Positions 25,547-35,254 are shown, counted from the stretch's first letter. The stretch is 64,000 nt of DNA from Bradyrhizobium arachidis (GCF_024758505.1 NZ_CP077970.1:868001-932000), one strand, 5' to 3'. Numbers and translations: made by a program. The notes: a model not told the origin generated them from the letters alone.

Positions 25547-25639
25547 GGCGCGCTATATCGCTAGCCGTGAATGTCCATTGCCGGATACAGCTTCCCGCGT
25601 AAGCTGCGCCGATCAAACACCGACCACAAAGAAACGCCC

Positions 25640-27001
25640 ATGCCCGCCTTTCCGACCTCCACCACCGTGCTCGACTCCATCCTGTTTCGCGATGCCTTCG
25701 GCACGCCGCGGATGCGGGAGGTGTTTTCGGACTTCGCGCTGGTCTCGCGTTACGCCGAGGTCGAGGTCGCGCTGGCAAAAGCCGAGGCGCGGTGCGGGGT
25801 GATCCCGCAGGAGGCGGCGGACGAGATTGCGGCGCGGACCGACGTCAGCAAGCTCGATTTCGACCTGCTGCGGCAGGAGACCGACATCGTCGGCTATCCG
25901 ATCCTGCCGCTGGTGCATCAGATGGTGAAGCAGTGCGGCGAGGCGGGCCGCTACGTGCATTGGGGCGCGACCACGCAGGACATCATGGATACCGCCGTGG
26001 TGCTTCAGCTCCGCGCCGGCCTTGAGATCATCGAAGCGGATATCGCCGCCCTGCGCGGCATCCTCGCAAATCTGTCCAAACGCTACCGCGACACGCCGAT
26101 GGCGGGGCGCACCCATCTGCAGCAGGCCTTGCCGGTCACCTTCGGCTACAAGACCGCGATCTGGCTCGCGATGTTCGATCGCCACGCCGAACGGCTCACC
26201 CAATTGAAGCCGCGCGTTCTGGTCGGTCAGTTCGCCGGTGCCGCCGGCACGCTGGCCTCGCTCGGGGATAAGGGGCTCAAGGTGCAAGAGGCGCTCTGCG
26301 AGGAGTTGAAGCTCGCCATTCCCGTCTCGACCTGGCATGTGGCACGCGACGGCCTCGCGGAAGCCGTGAATTTCCTGGCGCTCGTCACCGGTTCGCTCGG
26401 CAAGATCGCGCTCGACATCATGATCATGGCCTCGACCGAATTCGCTGAGGTCTACGAACCCTTCGTTAAGGGACGCGGCGCATCCTCGACCATGCCGCAG
26501 AAGCGCAACCCGATCTCCTCGGAGCTGATGCTCGCGGCCTCCAAGGCCGTGCGCCAGCACGCCGGCCTGATGCTGGACGCCATGGTGCAGGACTTTGAGC
26601 GCGCAACCGGTCCCTGGCATGCCGAATGGATGGCGATTCCCGAAAGTTTCGTGCTGACCGCCGGCGCCCTGCATCAGGCGAAATTCGCGCTCGCCGGCCT
26701 CATCGTGGACGAAAACAAGATGGATGAAAATTTGTCCATCAGCCGCGGGCTGATCGTCGCGGAAGCCGTCATGATGGGGCTCGCGCCGCAGATCGGGCGG
26801 CAGGAGGCGCACGACGTGGTCTATGACGCCTGCCGGCTTGCCAACGAGAAGGGTCTGCGGCTTGCCGATGCGCTCGCCGCCGATCCGCGTATATCCGACC
26901 GGATCGATCGTGCCACAATCGAGGCACTGACTTCACCGAAAAATTACCTCGGTCTTGCACCAGAAATGGTCGATCGGGTGCTCAAATCTTCAACGCGTTG
27001 A
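25640..27001 (+). CDS. Adenylosuccinate lyase-like / fumarase-superfamily lyase
   Basis: A 453-residue member of the class II fumarase/aspartase superfamily. The flexible catalytic loop signature is GASSTMPQKRNPISSE, and the HWGATTQDIMDTAVVLQL block carries the active-site threonine and aspartate. THLQQALPVTFG supplies the second histidine region. The closest named groups are 3-carboxy-cis,cis-muconate cycloisomerase (PcaB) and adenylosuccinate lyase; the sequence alone does not settle which. No pca or pur gene adjoins. The ATG at 25640 is preferred to 25571, which would add unlike-family residues. Confidence 0.83.
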   Translation: MPAFPTSTTVLDSILFRDAFGTPRMREVFSDFALVSRYAEVEVALAKAEARCGVIPQEAADEIAARTDVSKLDFDLLRQETDIVGYPILPLVHQMVKQCGEAGRYVHWGATTQDIMDTAVVLQLRAGLEIIEADIAALRGILANLSKRYRDTPMAGRTHLQQALPVTFGYKTAIWLAMFDRHAERLTQLKPRVLVGQFAGAAGTLASLGDKGLKVQEALCEELKLAIPVSTWHVARDGLAEAVNFLALVTGSLGKIALDIMIMASTEFAEVYEPFVKGRGASSTMPQKRNPISSELMLAASKAVRQHAGLMLDAMVQDFERATGPWHAEWMAIPESFVLTAGALHQAKFALAGLIVDENKMDENLSISRGLIVAEAVMMGLAPQIGRQEAHDVVYDACRLANEKGLRLADALAADPRISDRIDRATIEALTSPKNYLGLAPEMVDRVLKSSTR

Positions 27002-27115
27002 AAACCAAACTGCGTGAAACTGCGTATCTGGCTGTGTTGCGCGCAATTGCCTCGTGCTCTTGCGCCATGCGATGATAGACTTAGATGCAAGTGAACGACC
27101 CGCAGAGGACCAGGC

Positions 27116-28372
27116 ATGACCGATCACCGCAATTCCAATACGACCATCGACCCCGCAAAGCTCGACCGGCTGGCCGAGGTGGCGGTGAAGGTGGGCTTGG
27201 GCTTGCGGCCGGGCCAGGATCTGCTGCTGACCGCGCCGTCGGTCGCGCTGCCGTTGGTGCGGCGGATCGCGGTCCACGCCTACAAGGCCGGTGCCGGTCT
27301 CGTCACGCCGATCCTGTCGGACGAAGAGGTGACGTTGTCGCGTTACCGTTACGGTCACGACAACAGTTTTGATCGCGCGGCAAGCTGGCTCTACGAGGGC
27401 ATGGCCAAGGCGTTCTCCGACAACACCGCGCGCCTTGCGATCGTCGGCGATAACCCGATGCTGCTGTCGAGCGAGGATCCGTCAAAGGTCGCCCGCGCCA
27501 GCAAGGCCAATTCCATGGCCTATCAGCCGGCATTGGAGAAGATCGTCAACTTCGACACCAACTGGAACATCATCGCCTATCCGAGCGCGTCCTGGGCGCA
27601 GCAGGTCTTCCCCGACGATGCCGAGGACGTGGCGATCGGCAAGCTGGCGGACGCAATTTTTGCGGCGTCCCGCGTCGACCGTGAGGATGCGATCAGCAAT
27701 TGGGCCAAGCATAACGCGGTGCTGCGTCAAAGCACCGACTGGCTCAACGGCAAGCGTTTCCGCGCGCTGCATTACACCGGGCCCGGCACCGATCTCACCA
27801 TCGGTCTCGCCGACGGCCATGAATGGGAGGGCGGCGCGTCGACCTCCAAGAACGGCATCAGCTGCAACGCCAACATCCCGACCGAAGAAGTCTTCACCAC
27901 GCCGCACTGCCGGCGCGTCTATGGCCATGTGGTCAGCTCCAAGCCGCTGTCCTACCAGGGCACGCTGATCGATGACATCGCGGTGCGTTTCGAGGACGGC
28001 CGCATCGTTGAGGCCCGCGCCTCGCGCGGCGAGGAAGTCTTGAACAAGGTGCTCGACACCGACGAGGGCGCGCGGCGGCTCGGCGAGGTGGCGCTGGTTC
28101 CGCATTCCTCGCCGATCTCGCAGAGCGGCCTGTTGTTCTTCAACACGCTGTTCGACGAGAACGCAGCCTCCCACATCGCGCTCGGCCAGTGCTATTCAAA
28201 ATGCTTCGTCAACGGCGCCAAGCTGACGCCGCAACAGATCGCGGCGCAGGGCGGCAACCAGAGCCTGATCCATATCGACTGGATGATCGGCTCGGCCGAA
28301 ACCGACATCGACGGCATCCACGCCGACGGCAGCAAGGAGCCGGTGTTCCGCAAGGGCGAGTGGGCGCGCTAG
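27116..28372 (+). CDS. Aminopeptidase, M29 family
   Basis: A 418-residue metallo-aminopeptidase of the thermophilic-aminopeptidase (M29/AmpS) family. DRLAEVAVKVGLGLRPGQDLLLTAPS at the N-terminus and LHYTGPGTDLTIGLADGHEWEGG are typical. NANIPTEEVFTTPHCRRVYG and EVALVPHSSPISQSGLLFFNTLFDENAASHIALG contain the acidic and histidine metal ligands. The enzyme releases N-terminal amino acids from peptides in the cytoplasm. AGAGGA lies upstream of the ATG. A strong intrinsic terminator follows about 40 bases after the stop. Confidence 0.9.
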   Translation: MTDHRNSNTTIDPAKLDRLAEVAVKVGLGLRPGQDLLLTAPSVALPLVRRIAVHAYKAGAGLVTPILSDEEVTLSRYRYGHDNSFDRAASWLYEGMAKAFSDNTARLAIVGDNPMLLSSEDPSKVARASKANSMAYQPALEKIVNFDTNWNIIAYPSASWAQQVFPDDAEDVAIGKLADAIFAASRVDREDAISNWAKHNAVLRQSTDWLNGKRFRALHYTGPGTDLTIGLADGHEWEGGASTSKNGISCNANIPTEEVFTTPHCRRVYGHVVSSKPLSYQGTLIDDIAVRFEDGRIVEARASRGEEVLNKVLDTDEGARRLGEVALVPHSSPISQSGLLFFNTLFDENAASHIALGQCYSKCFVNGAKLTPQQIAAQGGNQSLIHIDWMIGSAETDIDGIHADGSKEPVFRKGEWAR

Positions 28373-28410
28373 GCCCCAAGGATAATTCCAAGGGAACCCG
28401 TATCGACAGG

Positions 28411-28444
28411 AGCGCGAGGCCTCGCCCGAGGCCTCGCGCTTTTT
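28411..28444 (+). terminator. Intrinsic terminator after the M29 aminopeptidase gene
   Basis: AGCGCGAGGCCTCG (28411-28424) and its perfect complement (28427-28440) form a 14-bp stem, and five T residues follow the stem base (28440-28444). This is the clearest rho-independent terminator in the window. Confidence 0.9.
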
Positions 28445-28646
28445 GTCGCATGCTGGGAGAGCGCGGCGTCATCTGCGGGAATTTGCAAGGGAATTTCGCG
28501 TTAAGCCCGTCGCTCCTGCAACTTGCGGCTGATTCCGCGACGCCGCGTAAGGAAGAATTAAAAATCGGCAACTAGCGTCTTCGGCATCGTTTTGGACCCG
28601 GCTCGCGCCGGCATTCACACTTTATCAATCCTGTTGAGGTGCTCCG

Positions 28647-29096
28647 ATGTCGCTTATTGAAACCGGCCATTGCAACGTCGAGCTCAAGCCGGCGCCGATC
28701 GAGCCAAGCTGGATCATCGAAGGCAACCCGCAAGCCAGCTCGCATGCGCTCTCGACCAGCGCGGATGGCACCGCCACCTCGCTGATCTGGCACTGCACCG
28801 AGGGCAAGTTCAACTGGTACTATGATTTCGACGAGACGATCATGATCCTGGAAGGATCGATCGTGCTCGAAAGCGATGGGCTTCCGCCGAAGCGCTACGG
28901 CGTCGGCGATGTCATCTTCTTCCGCGACGGCGCGCATGCCAAATGGCATGTCGAGGGCCATGTCAAGAAGATCGCCTTCTGCCGCAAGACCAGCCCGATC
29001 TGGCTCGGCTTCGTGATCCGCGCCGTCAACAAGCTGAAGAAGATGTTCTTCGCCCCCGGCGAGCGTGGCTCCACGAGCCTCGTCGGCGCCAGCTAA
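28647..29096 (+). CDS. Cupin domain-containing protein
   Basis: A 149-residue single-domain cupin. The beta-barrel motifs are visible: FNWYYDFDETIMILEGSIVLES (motif 1 without the usual double histidine) and YGVGDVIFFRDGAHAKWHVEG (motif 2). This pattern is close to the EutQ-like/DUF861 cupins, which often bind metal weakly or bind sugars and amino acids. The C-terminus (LKKMFFAPGERGSTSL) is not part of the cupin core. It stands alone between a terminator upstream and another downstream. Confidence 0.8.
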   Translation: MSLIETGHCNVELKPAPIEPSWIIEGNPQASSHALSTSADGTATSLIWHCTEGKFNWYYDFDETIMILEGSIVLESDGLPPKRYGVGDVIFFRDGAHAKWHVEGHVKKIAFCRKTSPIWLGFVIRAVNKLKKMFFAPGERGSTSLVGAS

Positions 29097-29122
29097 CTTT
29101 CGACCGAGCGCTTCCCAGCGTG

Positions 29123-29157
29123 AGAAGGGTCGGGACCTCGGTCCCGGCCCTTCTTTC
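29123..29157. terminator. Bidirectional terminator between cupin and amidohydrolase genes
   Basis: AGAAGGGTCGGGAC (29123-29136) pairs with GTCCCGGCCCTTCT (29141-29154), with one G-U wobble and a CTCG loop. A TTTC run follows on the plus strand, and a similar A-rich side serves the minus strand. It separates two convergent genes. Confidence 0.75.
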
Positions 29158-29160
29158 ATG

Positions 29161-30219
29161 TCAGGCCTGTGGCAGCTCGAGCCGATAAAACTCGGTCGCG
29201 GTCTGCGAGAACAGTGCCGTCTTCTCGGCTTCGCTCATGGGCGCAGCGATGCGCTTGAAGGCGTTGAAGATCACCTGATAGCTGCACTGGCCCTTGTCCG
29301 GCGGGAAATTGCTTTCGAACATCGCGCGCTTCACGCCAAAGGCCTCGATGCAGGTCTCGATATAGGGCCGCCAAGCCGCAGCCGCTTCCTCTGACGATGG
29401 CGGCTTCGGGCGCAGATGGAAGTCGTAGCCGAGCAGGCACATCGCGAGACCGCCGAGCTTGACCACGACGTTCTCGCATTTGGCGATCTCGCGGATCGAC
29501 GCGCGCCAGACCAAGAATTCCTCCTCGCGCCTACCTGCGAAGCGGCCGACGCCGGCCGGCCCGCCGCAATGGTCGAGCACGATGTTCGTGTCGGGAAAGG
29601 CACGCGCGAGATCGGTGAGCTCGCCGATCTGCGGATGAAACAGCCAGGCGTCAAAACTCAGGTTCAGCGGCGCCAGGCAGGCAAAGCCTTTGCGGAAAGT
29701 CTCGTCGAGCAGCAGTCCCTTCGGCCGGTTGGCATACATGCCGGCAACAGTCGGATCCTCGTCCCAGGCGGAGGAATGGCGGATGCCGCGGAAGCGGCCG
29801 TTGCCGGCGGGAATCTCGGCTTCCAGCACCCCCTTGGCCTGCTCGCCGAGCAACAGGTTGGCGTGGCTGACGATGCCGGCGCAGATCGCGGCCTTGCCGT
29901 AGCCACCGCTCGCGCTCATCGCGGCGACGCCATTGGCGAACTCGACCTCGCCGACGGGGCGGAATGCCTCCGGCCCGTGCGCGCGATACATCGAGCGGCA
30001 GTCGACATAGACCGTGCCGATGATGTTGTGGCCGGAGTTGATGTCGGACACCATCTCCTCGATCAGATAGCGCTGGCCGCCACGATCCCAGAGATGGTGA
30101 TGCGGGTCGACGATTCTGCGCGCGGGATCGATGACCTCTTCCTGATGCAGCGCGAGCCAGTCCTCGCGCGGATCGGCAAAAAGTCCGCTTTTGTTGGCGG
30201 GCATGCTGCTCGCAGCCAT
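29161..30219 (-). CDS. Amidohydrolase family protein (PDC lactonase-like TIM barrel)
   Basis: A 352-residue metal-dependent hydrolase. The first metal motif is RRIVDPHHHLWDRGG near residue 35, and LDHCGGPAGVGRF contains a late barrel histidine. The layout matches the 2-pyrone-4,6-dicarboxylate lactonase (LigI)/amidohydrolase-2 group. The FPPDKGQCSY segment near the C-terminus fits this group too. The substrate is probably a lactone or amide of an aromatic catabolite, but nothing adjacent fixes it. The ATG at 30219 is supported by AAAGGGGAG upstream. Confidence 0.83.
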   Translation of the reverse strand: MAASSMPANKSGLFADPREDWLALHQEEVIDPARRIVDPHHHLWDRGGQRYLIEEMVSDINSGHNIIGTVYVDCRSMYRAHGPEAFRPVGEVEFANGVAAMSASGGYGKAAICAGIVSHANLLLGEQAKGVLEAEIPAGNGRFRGIRHSSAWDEDPTVAGMYANRPKGLLLDETFRKGFACLAPLNLSFDAWLFHPQIGELTDLARAFPDTNIVLDHCGGPAGVGRFAGRREEEFLVWRASIREIAKCENVVVKLGGLAMCLLGYDFHLRPKPPSSEEAAAAWRPYIETCIEAFGVKRAMFESNFPPDKGQCSYQVIFNAFKRIAAPMSEAEKTALFSQTATEFYRLELPQA

Positions 30220-30330
30220 CGGCGTCGCTCCCCTTTGTTCTCTTTGCCGGCGAGGCTAACACCACGCGGGCGGGAGCGGCAGCGCGCGTCGCGCAACCGC
30301 GCCCTCCGGCAGGAGCAGGGCAGCAGCAGC

Positions 30331-30852
30331 TCAGGCCGCCCGCCGCGACGCCTTCACGTCTACTATCAGCCGCCAGTCCGGCGCGTTGGCGCCCTTGGCC
30401 TCGCCCAGCCAATGGAAGGAATTTTCCGTGATTTTTGTGAAGCTCCAGCGCGAGAGATCGCCAGCCTCAGTCGTGCCCTCCTGGACGATGTCCTCGCCTT
30501 TTGCGCGGCCGATCTGCTGGCGGAACACGCTGCGGCCCGGGTCCATCCAAGTGATGCGCCAGGCGTCGATGGTTGGATCGTAGACGCGCAGCGTCGTGCC
30601 GTACCAATTGCCGGCAATGGGGAAGGCCGCGGCGCCGGCCGGGCGTGGGATCATCCAGACATCCTGGACCGCGCGCCCTTCCAGCACCCAGCCGAAATGG
30701 ATTTCGCCGGTGGCGCGGTGCGTGGTCCCGTCGGGCGCGTGGGCCGTGATCTCGGCGTCCCAATCGCCGACGAAGCGGCCGTAGAGTTGCAATGCGCGCG
30801 CATGCTCCGCGTTCGGCCCGTCCGCATGCAGGAATTTTGCAAAGTCGCTCAT
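30331..30852 (-). CDS. Hypothetical protein, DUF1579/lipocalin-like
   Basis: A 173-residue protein. ALQLYGRFVGDWDAEI near the N-terminus, GEIHFGWVLEGRAVQDVWMIP and GTTLRVYDPTIDAWRITW form the repeated beta-strand pattern of the DUF1579/THAP4-like lipocalin fold. No catalytic residues are evident; the fold usually binds a small ligand. MSDFAKFLHADG at 30852 is preferred to an ATG 30 bases earlier. It follows the MBL-fold gene in the same direction with an 78-base gap. Confidence 0.62.
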   Translation of the reverse strand: MSDFAKFLHADGPNAEHARALQLYGRFVGDWDAEITAHAPDGTTHRATGEIHFGWVLEGRAVQDVWMIPRPAGAAAFPIAGNWYGTTLRVYDPTIDAWRITWMDPGRSVFRQQIGRAKGEDIVQEGTTEAGDLSRWSFTKITENSFHWLGEAKGANAPDWRLIVDVKASRRAA

Positions 30853-30930
30853 GTCGATCTCCTGTTGCAGGGAAATCAGCACGGCTGAGCCGCGATCGGC
30901 TTGGAGAAAATTGCGCCGTCGTCGGCCCCG

Positions 30931-31743
30931 TCAGACGCCGTCGAGGATGATCACCGTCGGCGTGCTCGGTAAAGAATCCCGTGAAATCCGGAAACTGCGC
31001 TCGTACCGCCGGTCGATCTCGAACTCCTGGCCGATCCTGCGCATGAACTCGTCGAGCGGCGTGGCGAAGCGGTGCATCGGCAGCACCACGGAGGAGCGCA
31101 GCCGTTTTGTGATGTCAGACATGCCGCCGAGCGACATGGTGTAGGTGCCGTCGATCGGCACCATCACGATGTCGAGCCGCCCGATCTGGGCGAAATGGGA
31201 ATCGTCGAGCTTGTGGTGGAGGTGGCCGAGATGGCCGATGCAGAGCCCTGCGACTTCGAAGATGAAGATGGAATTGCCGTCGCGGATCATGTCGACGCCG
31301 AAATCGTCGCCAAAATAGCGGCGGATGTCGGTCGTGACGTTGCGGATGAAGGCATCTCCGATCCGGGTCGAAACGATCGCCGGCTTGCCGTCCTCGCCCC
31401 AGCCATGCAGCACGTTCGGGATGCGCTTGTCGGGATATAGAGTGTAATGCGTGCTGTGGGCTTTGTTCATGGTCGCGACGTCGGGAAGCCGGCCGACCTG
31501 ATAGGCCCCGCTATAATCGGTCGCGATCCGCAGGCCACCCGGCGTGTCGATGAAATAGGTGGAATGCCCGGCATAGGTGATCTCGACCTCGGCGGCAGCC
31601 GCGGCCTGCCGGAACGCGACCGGCGTGACGCGCGGCGGCGCATTCGCCATCGCCAGGCATTCGCTGCGCTGGACTGGCTGCGCGAGGGCAGATGTCAGGG
31701 TCGCGCCAAGCAGCGCCAGGGCCGCAGATAGCAGTCGCCACAT
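30931..31743 (-). CDS. MBL-fold metallo-hydrolase, exported
   Basis: A 270-residue protein with a signal peptide of about 21 residues (ALALLGATLTSALA). The UlaG-like metallo-beta-lactamase fold is shown by ITYAGHSTYFIDTPGGLRIATDYSG and LCIGHLGHLHHKLDDSHFAQIGRLDIVMVPIDG. VVLPMHRFATPLDEF supplies a late histidine. The classical HXHXDH motif is not complete; ligands seem to follow the UlaG type. The ATG at 31743 begins the signal peptide. The frame stays open further upstream but there overlaps the exporter permease gene in another frame. The substrate is unknown. Confidence 0.82.
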   Translation of the reverse strand: MWRLLSAALALLGATLTSALAQPVQRSECLAMANAPPRVTPVAFRQAAAAAEVEITYAGHSTYFIDTPGGLRIATDYSGAYQVGRLPDVATMNKAHSTHYTLYPDKRIPNVLHGWGEDGKPAIVSTRIGDAFIRNVTTDIRRYFGDDFGVDMIRDGNSIFIFEVAGLCIGHLGHLHHKLDDSHFAQIGRLDIVMVPIDGTYTMSLGGMSDITKRLRSSVVLPMHRFATPLDEFMRRIGQEFEIDRRYERSFRISRDSLPSTPTVIILDGV

Positions 31744-31844
31744 AGGTCCGTCCCCAGGGAGGGTTTTGCGGAGTGTAACGTGCAATCCGGCTGGCGGCCA
31801 ACAGGCCGCGATCAACAGCGCGTCAGTGTCGCACCCATCGCGGT

Positions 31845-33371
31845 TTAGTCCCGCTTGGGGCTGAACTTCCAGGTGGCGGCGACGAGGCTCGCGGTGATCA
31901 GGCCGCTGATGAGGCCGGCGATGGGGATCGCCAGCAGCAGCGCGGCGCTCGCCGCCCAGCCGATGGAGGAGAAGGCTTCCGCAAAGGTTGCGAGCCGCGA
32001 GGAGGTCTGGCGGCGGCGAAACTGGCTGCGCTTGGCCTGCACCCTGAACCAGAGCTGGATCGCGGTGGCGCAGGCCGCACTGACGATGATCGCGCCTGCC
32101 GTGATCGCGGCTTGGCTGACCGAGGCAAAGGCGAGGGCGGCGATCAGGGGCGCGAAGATGACTGTTATGGCGATCAGCACCACCTCGATCTTGGCGCGGA
32201 TCATGCGCGACGGCGCGAGCGGTGCGGTCGCCACCAGATCGGCGGCATCCTCGCCTGATATGGTCAGCCAGGCCAGGCCGCCCGCGAGCTGTCCCGCCGC
32301 CATGACGATCACGGGTGTGATCAGCACCAGCGCGGCAGAACTCTCGGCAAAGCTGCGCCACAACAGCAGCGCCGGCGGCACCAGATAGAGGAGCTGCATC
32401 AGCGTCTGCGAGATCAGCCAGGGATCGCGCCACAGCAACATGAACTCCTTGCGGCGCAGCGCCTGCTGCCGCGAGCCGGTGCGGAACCGCCGCTCGCGCA
32501 CGGACTTGCGGCCGGACGTGCCATAGGCGGCTGCGTCGATCGCGGTGTCGGCAAAGCGGCCCGAGAAGACCGCCATCACGCTGCCGAGCAGCACGAGGCC
32601 GAGCGCAAGCAGAAGCAGGAGCGGCTCGCTCTCGCCCATCGTGGCCCGCGCCGGCCACCAGACAATGCTGCCAGTGTCGGGTGCGTGGGCGGCCGCCGCT
32701 TCCGAGGTCAGCACCGCGAAGCGCGACAGCGTGCCGTAGGACATGATCGCCGCGATCTGCAGCGCGATGACGAAGCCGGCGCCGATGATCGCGGCGACGA
32801 TCTGTGCAATGAAGCGCGTCCGCGCCGGCCCGATCAGCCGGAACAGGAGGATGGTGATGGCGATCGCGATCGCCGCGGCCGAGAGGCCCATGGCGACGAC
32901 CACGCCGAACGCCGCGAGCCATCGCGGCCCGCCGCCGATCACGAGCACGTCGATGAACGGCGTCGACAGCAAGAGCGCCATCGTCGTGATCGCAAGTGCG
33001 ATCGCGGCGATCCGCACCGAGAACAGGTTGGTGAGCTTTGCCGGCGAGGACATGATGAGATCGAGGTCGGCGCGGGCGTAGAACACGCGCGTCACCGATT
33101 CGATCGCCTGCGACAGCATCAGGGCCCAGGCGAGCAGGATTGTGGTCGAGATCACGATCAGCGAGGGCTTGTCGATCGGCATCTGCAGGTCGGCGAAGCG
33201 ACCGATCACGGCCCAGGCCGGCAGATGCAGGATCGCGGCGAAGATGATGAGGCCGATCACCGCGGCGTGCTTCCGCTTGCGCCGCCCGCCCGTCATCATC
33301 GCGAGCCATTCGCGCCAGGCGAGCCGGAGCTCGTGGCGCGCGAACCAGGAGAGGGCCGTGGCCGTGCTCAT
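31845..33371 (-). CDS. ABC transporter permease (ABC-2-like exporter)
   Basis: A 508-residue membrane protein with roughly ten to twelve hydrophobic segments. It starts MSTATALSWFARHELRLAWREW, a common opening for this permease type. Two similar halves each have several helices, joined by a basic cytoplasmic loop (RKSVRERRFRTGSRQQALRRKE at about residues 300-320, followed by FMLLWRDPWLISQTLMQL). The ATG at 33369-33371 overlaps the stop of the ATPase gene by four bases, so the two form one export system. The exported compound is unknown. Confidence 0.85.
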   Translation of the reverse strand: MSTATALSWFARHELRLAWREWLAMMTGGRRKRKHAAVIGLIIFAAILHLPAWAVIGRFADLQMPIDKPSLIVISTTILLAWALMLSQAIESVTRVFYARADLDLIMSSPAKLTNLFSVRIAAIALAITTMALLLSTPFIDVLVIGGGPRWLAAFGVVVAMGLSAAAIAIAITILLFRLIGPARTRFIAQIVAAIIGAGFVIALQIAAIMSYGTLSRFAVLTSEAAAAHAPDTGSIVWWPARATMGESEPLLLLLALGLVLLGSVMAVFSGRFADTAIDAAAYGTSGRKSVRERRFRTGSRQQALRRKEFMLLWRDPWLISQTLMQLLYLVPPALLLWRSFAESSAALVLITPVIVMAAGQLAGGLAWLTISGEDAADLVATAPLAPSRMIRAKIEVVLIAITVIFAPLIAALAFASVSQAAITAGAIIVSAACATAIQLWFRVQAKRSQFRRRQTSSRLATFAEAFSSIGWAASAALLLAIPIAGLISGLITASLVAATWKFSPKRD

Positions 33372-34114
33372 GCGGCCTCGAGCGTGACCAGCGCGATGAA
33401 GAGATCTTCCAGGCTGGTGTCGGTATGGCCGTTCTGCTGGCGCAGCTCGGCGAGCGTACCTTCCGCAACCAGGCGGCCCGATGCGATCACGCCGATCCGG
33501 TCGGCCATCCGCTCGGCGACCTCCAGGATATGCGTGGTCATGATGACCGTGCATCCGGCACGGACGCGCTCGGCCAGCAGCCCTTTCAGATGACGCGCCG
33601 AGACGGCATCGAGGCCGGTCAGCGGCTCGTCGAGGATGATGAGACGGGGATCGTGGACCAGCGCGCCGGCCAGCGCGACTTTCTGGCGCATACCCTTGGA
33701 AAATCCCTCGCAGCGCTCGTGCTTGTGCGGTTCGAGCCCGAGCGACGTCAGGAGTTCCTGCGCGGCAGGTTCGGAGGTTGCGGGATCGATGCCCCAAAGG
33801 CCGGCGACAAATTCGAGATATTCGAGCGGCGTCAGCTTGTCGTAGATCATGGGCTCGTCGGACACCCACGCCATCACCTGTTTGGCAGCGACGGGATCGG
33901 CGAGGGCATCGACGCCGAAGATCGAAACTGCCCCGGCATCCGGCCGCAACAGCCCCGCGACCATGCGCAGAGTCGTGGTCTTGCCCGCGCCGTTCGGGCC
34001 GACCAGGGCATAGAATTCACCGGCATGAATGGTGAGATCGAGGGAATCGACCGCCAAACGGTCAAAACGCTTCGTTAACCCTCGCACGTCGAGTGCCGAT
34101 TTTTCCGGCTTCAT
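33368..34114 (-). CDS. ABC transporter ATP-binding protein (exporter)
   Basis: A 248-residue ATPase. Walker A is VGPNGAGKTTTLRM, the signature motif FSKGMRQKVALAG, Walker B LIILDEPLTGLD, and the switch histidine MTTHILEVAERM. The sequence type (MKPEKSALDVRGLTKRFDRLAV start) is that of ABC-2 export ATPases. An in-frame ATG at 34216 would add 34 residues unlike the family, so 34114 is preferred, though its ribosome site is weak. It is the first gene of the exporter pair and is followed on the same strand by the MBL-fold gene. Confidence 0.88.
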   Translation of the reverse strand: MKPEKSALDVRGLTKRFDRLAVDSLDLTIHAGEFYALVGPNGAGKTTTLRMVAGLLRPDAGAVSIFGVDALADPVAAKQVMAWVSDEPMIYDKLTPLEYLEFVAGLWGIDPATSEPAAQELLTSLGLEPHKHERCEGFSKGMRQKVALAGALVHDPRLIILDEPLTGLDAVSARHLKGLLAERVRAGCTVIMTTHILEVAERMADRIGVIASGRLVAEGTLAELRQQNGHTDTSLEDLFIALVTLEAA

Positions 34115-34378
34115 GACAAGGACACCGCCCGGTTTTGCATTGCTCGCGACCATGACCCGAAGATGTTTCGGCACCGTGAATCGCATTGCTGCAAATTCCG
34201 TCATCCGGCACGGCATGCTCGACTTTAGCGTTTGTTGACAGCGCTTGGCGGTTCAGGCTGAATTGCGTCAGGGCAAATGACGCACGACAGCGGCACGAAC
34301 TGCTGCGTAGCGACTGGACACAAGATGCGGCAAGGCGGTCAAAAGAGCCGCTGTTTGCATCGGGGAGGGTGAACGGCC

Positions 34379-35254
34379 ATGCTGGACTTCGTTCAGCAGC
34401 TCGTTAGCGGAATCGCGCTCGGCTGCGTGTACGGCCTGATCGCGCTCGGTTTCGTGCTCGTCTACAAGGCAACCGAAGTCGTCAACTTCGCCCAAGGCGA
34501 TCTGATGATGCTGGGCGGCTTCTTCGCCTTCACCTTCATTGGCATGATGGGCCTCAACTACTGGCTCGGTTTTGCCGGTGCCGTCGCCGCCATGGCGCTG
34601 TTCGGCATGCTGGCCGAGCGGGTCGTGGTGCGGCCGATCCTCGGCTATCCGCAATTCTCCATCATCATGGCGACCATCGGGCTCGGCTACTTCCTGCGCT
34701 CGATCGCCGGCATGATCTGGGGCACCGACGACTTGAAGATCGAGACGCCGTTCAGCCAGGGCGTGCTGCGTATCGGCGCGCTGGTGCTCGCCTACGACAA
34801 GCTTTCGGTGATCGCGGCCACAATCATCCTGTGCGCGCTACTCTATCTCTTCTTCAACAAGACGACGCTCGGCACCGCGATGCGGGCGAGTTCCGAGAAC
34901 ATGCTGGCGGCCTACTACATGGGCATTCCGGTCAAGCGCGTGGTGTCGATCGTCTGGGCGATCAGCGCAGCGGTCGCGACCTGCGCCGGCGTGCTGCTCG
35001 CGCCGATCACCTTCATCCATTCCAATGTCGGCCTCGTGCTCGGCCTGAAGGCTTTTCCGGCCGCGGTGCTCGGCGGCTTCGGCTCGATTCCCGGCGCTGT
35101 CGTCGGCGGCGTGCTGATCGGCGTGATCGAGAGCATGGCCGGCTTCTATCTGCCCGAAGGCTGGAAGGACGCCGCACCCTATATCGTGCTCCTCGCCGTG
35201 CTGCTGTTGAAGCCCGAAGGTCTGTTCGGCCTTCACGTCCGCAAGAAGGTCTGA
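34379..35254 (+). CDS. Branched-chain amino acid-type ABC transporter permease (LivH-like)
   Basis: A 291-residue permease with about eight membrane helices. LIALGFVLVYKATEVVNFAQGDLMMLGGFFAF is the family's N-terminal signature, and LGLKAFPAAVLGGFGSIPGAVVGG the conserved cytoplasmic loop that contacts the ATPase. GGGAGGGTGA precedes the ATG. It opens a six-gene cluster: LivH, LivM, LivG and LivF homologues, an acyl-CoA ligase and the binding protein. That ligase makes an aromatic or fatty carboxylate a likelier substrate than an amino acid (inference). Confidence 0.92.
   Translation: MLDFVQQLVSGIALGCVYGLIALGFVLVYKATEVVNFAQGDLMMLGGFFAFTFIGMMGLNYWLGFAGAVAAMALFGMLAERVVVRPILGYPQFSIIMATIGLGYFLRSIAGMIWGTDDLKIETPFSQGVLRIGALVLAYDKLSVIAATIILCALLYLFFNKTTLGTAMRASSENMLAAYYMGIPVKRVVSIVWAISAAVATCAGVLLAPITFIHSNVGLVLGLKAFPAAVLGGFGSIPGAVVGGVLIGVIESMAGFYLPEGWKDAAPYIVLLAVLLLKPEGLFGLHVRKKV

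Noticed and set aside
30931..33468. A single 845-residue minus-strand frame suggesting a fusion protein
   Set aside because: Only its last 270 residues (from 31743, with a signal peptide) look like a protein. The rest overlaps the exporter permease gene in another frame and is arginine-rich noise.
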